Assembly: GCA_002633005.1 (NCBI GenBank)
Contig: NMRA01000341.1
Location: forward strand, 5,850-66,000
DNA: 60,151 nt
DNA from: Phoronis australis
Lineage: Eukaryota > Phoronida > Phoronidae
Direction: 5' to 3'
A model generated the notes under the pieces. The model did no database searches. It was not told where the DNA came from and saw only the letters and a list, made by a program, of their open reading frames with translations. The stretch's first letter is position 1. Each line of letters starts with the position of its first letter. Position numbers and translations under genes: made by a program. Of the stretch, positions 56,426 through 60,151 are shown piece after piece.

Positions 56426-57330
56426 GGGTAATTCGCTAAAAGCGTAGGTCACGTTTGCTCGTTAACAAAGTTTGAAAGGAGTTTTCAAATTTTTCTCCAA
56501 ACTTTTGAGGTTTGTCAGGGAATAGACGGAGCAATAATCGTTTCAAAGAATTGGACGGTAAAGTCGTTTTAGTATGTGTCCTTGTAAGTTAGTCGACGGG
56601 CTTTATTACAGCTGATAAGCTTAATTTGTACCATGTTTTTAGTTTTAAGTGCTGCTGAATTGTTATGAATGATTGATTGTGTCTTGTAAGTTTCCGTGAA
56701 ACCCAGAGCCACGGTCACGTAGCAAATTAGCGAAGTCGAAGGAAAAACAGGTGTTTTAGAAAATATGGTTCGTTTGAAAATGACAAGACCTAGATAATCA
56801 TTACACAGTGCTATCCTTCATTAAAGCATGGATTTCATTAACACTTGGTGAGCAGATCAACTTCATTCTATTAAAAATTAGATTCACTGATTGACAAAAA
56901 ACATAAAATGGAATGAAGAGAAAAATATGTTGAGCAATGGCTAGGCAATTTATTTCGTGATGTCGAGTAAGACACTTATTTCTAGCTTTTAAAAGATGAC
57001 TCTAGTAAAAATAATGCAGCAGTTAACCGATTGTAACATACAAATAAAACTCACATTCGCCCGAGTTGCGCGCCTAACGAAAGCTGGTTCATATTTATTG
57101 TCAAAACACTGAAATCCTGACAGCGATCGTTGATTGGCTGATATGCATATGACGTGGTTGGTGGGTATCGACAGCACCTGGTGGTTGGAACTCTTCGAAA
57201 AAGATGTTTTCTAAGAGGAGGGACATCGCATAGTGCAAAGCTTTATATTAGATATACAGCTTTGCCCCTATGTGCCTAAAATACTAGACACAAAATCTGT
57301 GTCATTAAAAACTATTGTCTTCCTTAAGTA

Positions 57331-57474
57331 AATATAGATTATTACATGGCGAAGTCGTTATTCCCGTTATCTAGAGCCCGTCGGGCGATAATTCTCCAAA
57401 ATCTACGAGGGCTCTAGATAAGGGGGATAACGACTGAGAACATGTAATAATCTATTTATACCACAAACTGAACG
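57331..57474. repeat. Long imperfect inverted repeat (MITE-like)
   Basis: ATAGATTATTACATG, AGTCGTTATTCCCGTTATC and TAGAGCCC on the left are complemented on the right by GGGCTCTAGATAAGGGGGATAACGACT and CATGTAATAATCTAT. Arms of about 50 bp with small internal differences. Confidence 0.75.
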
Positions 57475-57664
57475 AGAAACATTGCAATGAATCGATCTAC
57501 CTTTCTCGACTCGCCTCGGCTCTGTAACTACTTTCTATGTCAGAGGCCCGGGGTCAGAGGTCGTGACCTTTTAAGAAAAGCCGAGCTATTTTTATCAAAT
57601 AATGCTTATACTCAAAACCAATTGAAAAATTTAAACAAAATAGAAATAAAGTGAATCTAAAAAT

Positions 57665-58142
57665 TAAGGTTTAGCAACTATTATAGCTTACTACACATTT
57701 TATCACGCTAAGCTTCGACCGGGAAAATATCTTCTGCTAAAGTAGGTTACCAATAGTAACTGAGTATAATGCTCAAGTCAAAGGATCCCGACGACACGAT
57801 ATCAAATTGGAGATCGGTGATTTACAAGTGAGAGAACACGAGAGAAAAATTTCATTGAGTTAAAATATTGTTTTTATGGAAATTATGCGTTCTATTTTTC
57901 ATAGCGTATAAATGTCGGTGCAATGCCCTTTGCTGAACATGCGATTGTTGCGCGTGCTCATTTAAGTATTCTATTTTCACGTTCGATGACGTCAGCCGCT
58001 GAGTGGTGTAGTGGTAAAGTCGGCAACTCGAAACGCTTGAGGCCCGGGATCGAATCCGGCCTCGGTTTCCCGCCAAATGTTATCTCATTAGTGAGATAAC
58101 TTTATGGGTTATTACACGGTTGTATCTGCCATTGGAGGCTAA
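57665..58142 (+). repeat. tRNA-like composite element, copy 1
   Basis: Direct repeat with 58232-58920 starting AAGGTTTAGCAACTATTATA. It contains a pol III A box TGGTGTAGTGG (58004-58014) and B box GGATCGAATCC (58047-58057), 32 bases apart as in a tRNA, then a perfect 9-bp hairpin GTTATCTCA/TGAGATAAC (58079-58100). The T stem has mismatches and the acceptor stem does not pair, so this is tRNA-derived, not a tRNA gene. Confidence 0.65.
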
Positions 58143-58231
58143 TATTGTGGTATAACATCAGTTATTCTTTCAGATCAATGACAAATCAATTGTTAGTGCC
58201 GGTAGTCCCTACTTCACCAGAATCTATACAT

Positions 58232-58920
58232 TAAGGTTTAGCAACTATTATAGCTTACTACACATTTTATCACGCTAAGCTTCGACCGGGAAATTGACCT
58301 ATCGCCAGGATTACGACGGACGGCTTAATTGACCAATCAGAACAAAGCATTCTTGGCACACCTTCGTCTGCGTTTCCAAGCCGCCATTATANCCACCAGG
58401 AACGTCGTTTAGCGATAGTGTATTTGCCTCTGACATCTCGTTCGAATGTCGGGTATCACGTGACTTTTCGCATAGGGGCGGAGCTTGCGATAGGTCAATT
58501 ATCGTCTGCTAAAGTAGGTTACCACTGGTAACTGAATATAATTCTCAAGTCAAAGATCCTGACGACACGATACCCGCATTCAAACTGGAGATCGGTGATT
58601 TACAAGTAAGAGGATATGAGAGAAAAATTTCACTGAATTAAGATATCATTTTTATGGAAATTATGTGTTTTATTTTTCGTTGCGTATAAGTACAGTACAA
58701 TGCGGGTTGTTGAACATGGGATTATTGCGCGTGCTCATTTAAGTATTTTATTTTCACTCTTGATGACGTCAGTCGCTGCATGGTGTAGTGGTAAAGTGGC
58801 AAGTCCAGATGGGTTCGACTCCGTCCTCGGTTTCCCGCCAAATCGTTATCTCACTAGTGAGATAACTTTATGGGTTATTACACAGTTGCATCTGCCATTT
58901 GACGCTAATATTGTGGTATA
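58232..58920 (+). repeat. tRNA-like composite element, copy 2, with nested insertion
   Basis: Same order as copy 1. A box TGGTGTAGTGG (58781-58791), B box GGTTCGACTCC (58812-58822), here only 20 bases apart because the anticodon-arm region is deleted. The hairpin is kept as GTTATCTCA/TGAGATAAC with a changed loop base. The nested element at 58292-58500 splits it. Confidence 0.65.
58292..58500. mobile_element. Nested MITE with perfect 14-bp terminal inverted repeats
   Basis: AATTGACCTATCGC (58292-58305) and its exact complement (58487-58500) bound a 209-bp insertion that is absent from copy 1 at the same point (CCGGGAAAATATCTTCTGC). Contains a lone N at 58392. A/T-rich flanks make a short TA or TTA target duplication likely but not certain. 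Confidence 0.8.
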
Positions 58921-60023
58921 AAGTAATTTATTTACCGGTGTTGGAACATTTGGCGTTCTAGCGTGATTTTGCTGCTAAAGTTGTGGTGCGTACTTTTGCG
59001 TGAGCTTTTGACGATTGCGTCACCTGATCTTGCCCAGTTTTTTTCCCGATTATTCTATCAACTGTTCTTCGCTGCCACGAGGTTGCGTACATGTCACAAC
59101 AAATTATAGGAACTGATTTCATTTCGTTAAAAGCTTTTAGTATTTTAATACCAGTAAATCGGGTAGATTCCAGAAATAACTAGAATGTGCTTGAATTGGT
59201 GAAAAGCTCTACAACATTGCATTCGTCTAGAAATACCCAAGCACGGGTTTGTGGCATTTAGTTGAAATTCAGTTGAAAGTTAGTTACAGCTGACTTGCAC
59301 TGAGGAGAATCAGCAGTTACAGCGATAGTTAATTATTTAATCAACGAGTGTAACAGTTGCTGGAAGTTTTCATCACAAGTCAAGGCTTTGCAACACTGCC
59401 TGGAACATAAAACAAACATTACACTTTGCTTGAGTAGACTTCGTGAGCGTACGGTGGAGATTAATGAAGAGATTAACTCCAACCAGTCTTCAATCTATCG
59501 TCGCACCGAAAGCTATTAGCACCGGTCGGTAACCACCTGCGTCCACCCACACACGGGGAAAAACGTTAAAGAGAATGAAACGAATTAAAAGTACAGACAA
59601 CCAATAACAGAAAAATGGGTGTGTGAACACGGAAGAGGAGCGCTGAAAACTCATAGATCGTGCCTCAAACTATACATTTCGTGGAAACACATCGTGGGCC
59701 TGTACAATTTTGAAAAAATAGCTGTAGGTGACTGTTTCAAGGTTAGGTCGAATTAGTACGAATAAAATTTTAACGTGTTTGCCGACATGACACTTTTATT
59801 TTGGAACGAGAGAGAGGCTAACCAGTTACTAGCAACACCATCTGTTTACTGGTAATAAAACTAAACAATACTGAAACATCCTCCGAAAAAATAAAACTGA
59901 AAAACAGAAAACAAATAAAAACAGAACTGAACTAGATATAAGAAGTCTATAGCCAAGAACTAATAGTCCACACATGAAGTACACTAAGCCGCGACATAGT
60001 CCTTGGGTAGGATGGTGTGTTGT
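58921..60023. other. Intergenic, nothing recognised
   Basis: No convincing exon, RNA gene or element on either strand. Confidence 0.5.
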
Positions 60024-60151
60024 AGAGTCAATAGACGTTACAGCAAGGCAGGTTAGTGCAACAGAGAGAGCATCGCCCGATATAGTGGAGGGAGATTCAT
60101 GGGACTTGCGGAGGTGCATAAACCTGCCTTGCTGTAACGTCTATTGACTCT
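60024..60151. repeat. Perfect 31-bp inverted repeat at the window edge
   Basis: 60024-60054 (AGAGTCAATAGACGTTACAG...) is the exact complement of 60121-60151, separated by 66 bp. The right arm ends at the last base, so it may continue outside. Confidence 0.9.

Noticed and set aside
57998-58072. A tRNA gene call
   Set aside because: A and B boxes are present but the acceptor stem does not pair and the T stem has mismatches; the second copy lacks the anticodon arm. A tRNA-derived repeat is the better reading.

Overview
This window is animal nuclear DNA, probably from a marine invertebrate. Evidence: intron-split genes with GT/AG junctions, AT-rich introns packed with minisatellites, a Penelope-like element, a Ty3/Gypsy relic, MITE-like elements, a 192-base assembly gap, five isolated Ns, and stacked near-identical copies that look like unmerged alleles of a very polymorphic genome. 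An invertebrate deuterostome (hemichordate or lancelet type) fits the protein similarity I recall, but the sequence alone does not fix the species.

Two split genes can be read with every splice phase agreeing. (1) On the minus strand, nine exons between 16595 and 878 encode the first 301 residues of DPH1, the 3-amino-3-carboxypropyl transferase subunit that starts diphthamide synthesis on elongation factor 2. The C-terminal third, including the third Fe-S cysteine, lies beyond the left edge. (2) On the plus strand, five coding exons between 28618 and 56043 encode a 462-residue short-chain dehydrogenase/reductase of the retinol dehydrogenase/DHRS13 type, with TGASSGIG and YARSK motifs and a long acidic tail.

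Layout. 1-16.6 kb: DPH1, whose introns hold several copies of one long dispersed repeat, all in plus orientation, plus 12-, 18-, 21-, 36- and 43-bp minisatellites. 16.6-28.6 kb: intergenic, with weak candidate exons at 17.75 and 18.83 kb, a repeat-module array, and a 25-bp satellite with higher-order structure. 28.6-45.9 kb: the giant first intron of the SDR gene, holding a 47-bp array, a decayed THAP-like fragment, a Gypsy pol relic, a Penelope-like element nested in a terminal-inverted-repeat element, and three consecutive satellites of 15, 45 and 31 bp. 45.9-56 kb: remaining SDR exons; intron 3 and the last exon are each present twice, with a lone N at each seam. 56-60.2 kb: intergenic, with two copies of a tRNA-like composite element (one carrying a nested MITE) and a perfect inverted repeat that ends exactly at the window edge.

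The two genes are not functionally linked as far as I can see. No bacterial-style operon, CRISPR array or defence system is present. The most distinctive signals are a hammerhead-ribozyme-like fold at the 3' end of the Penelope-like element, the nested-insertion history around it, minisatellites whose single-copy ancestors can still be read nearby, and higher-order repeats in three or four separate satellites.
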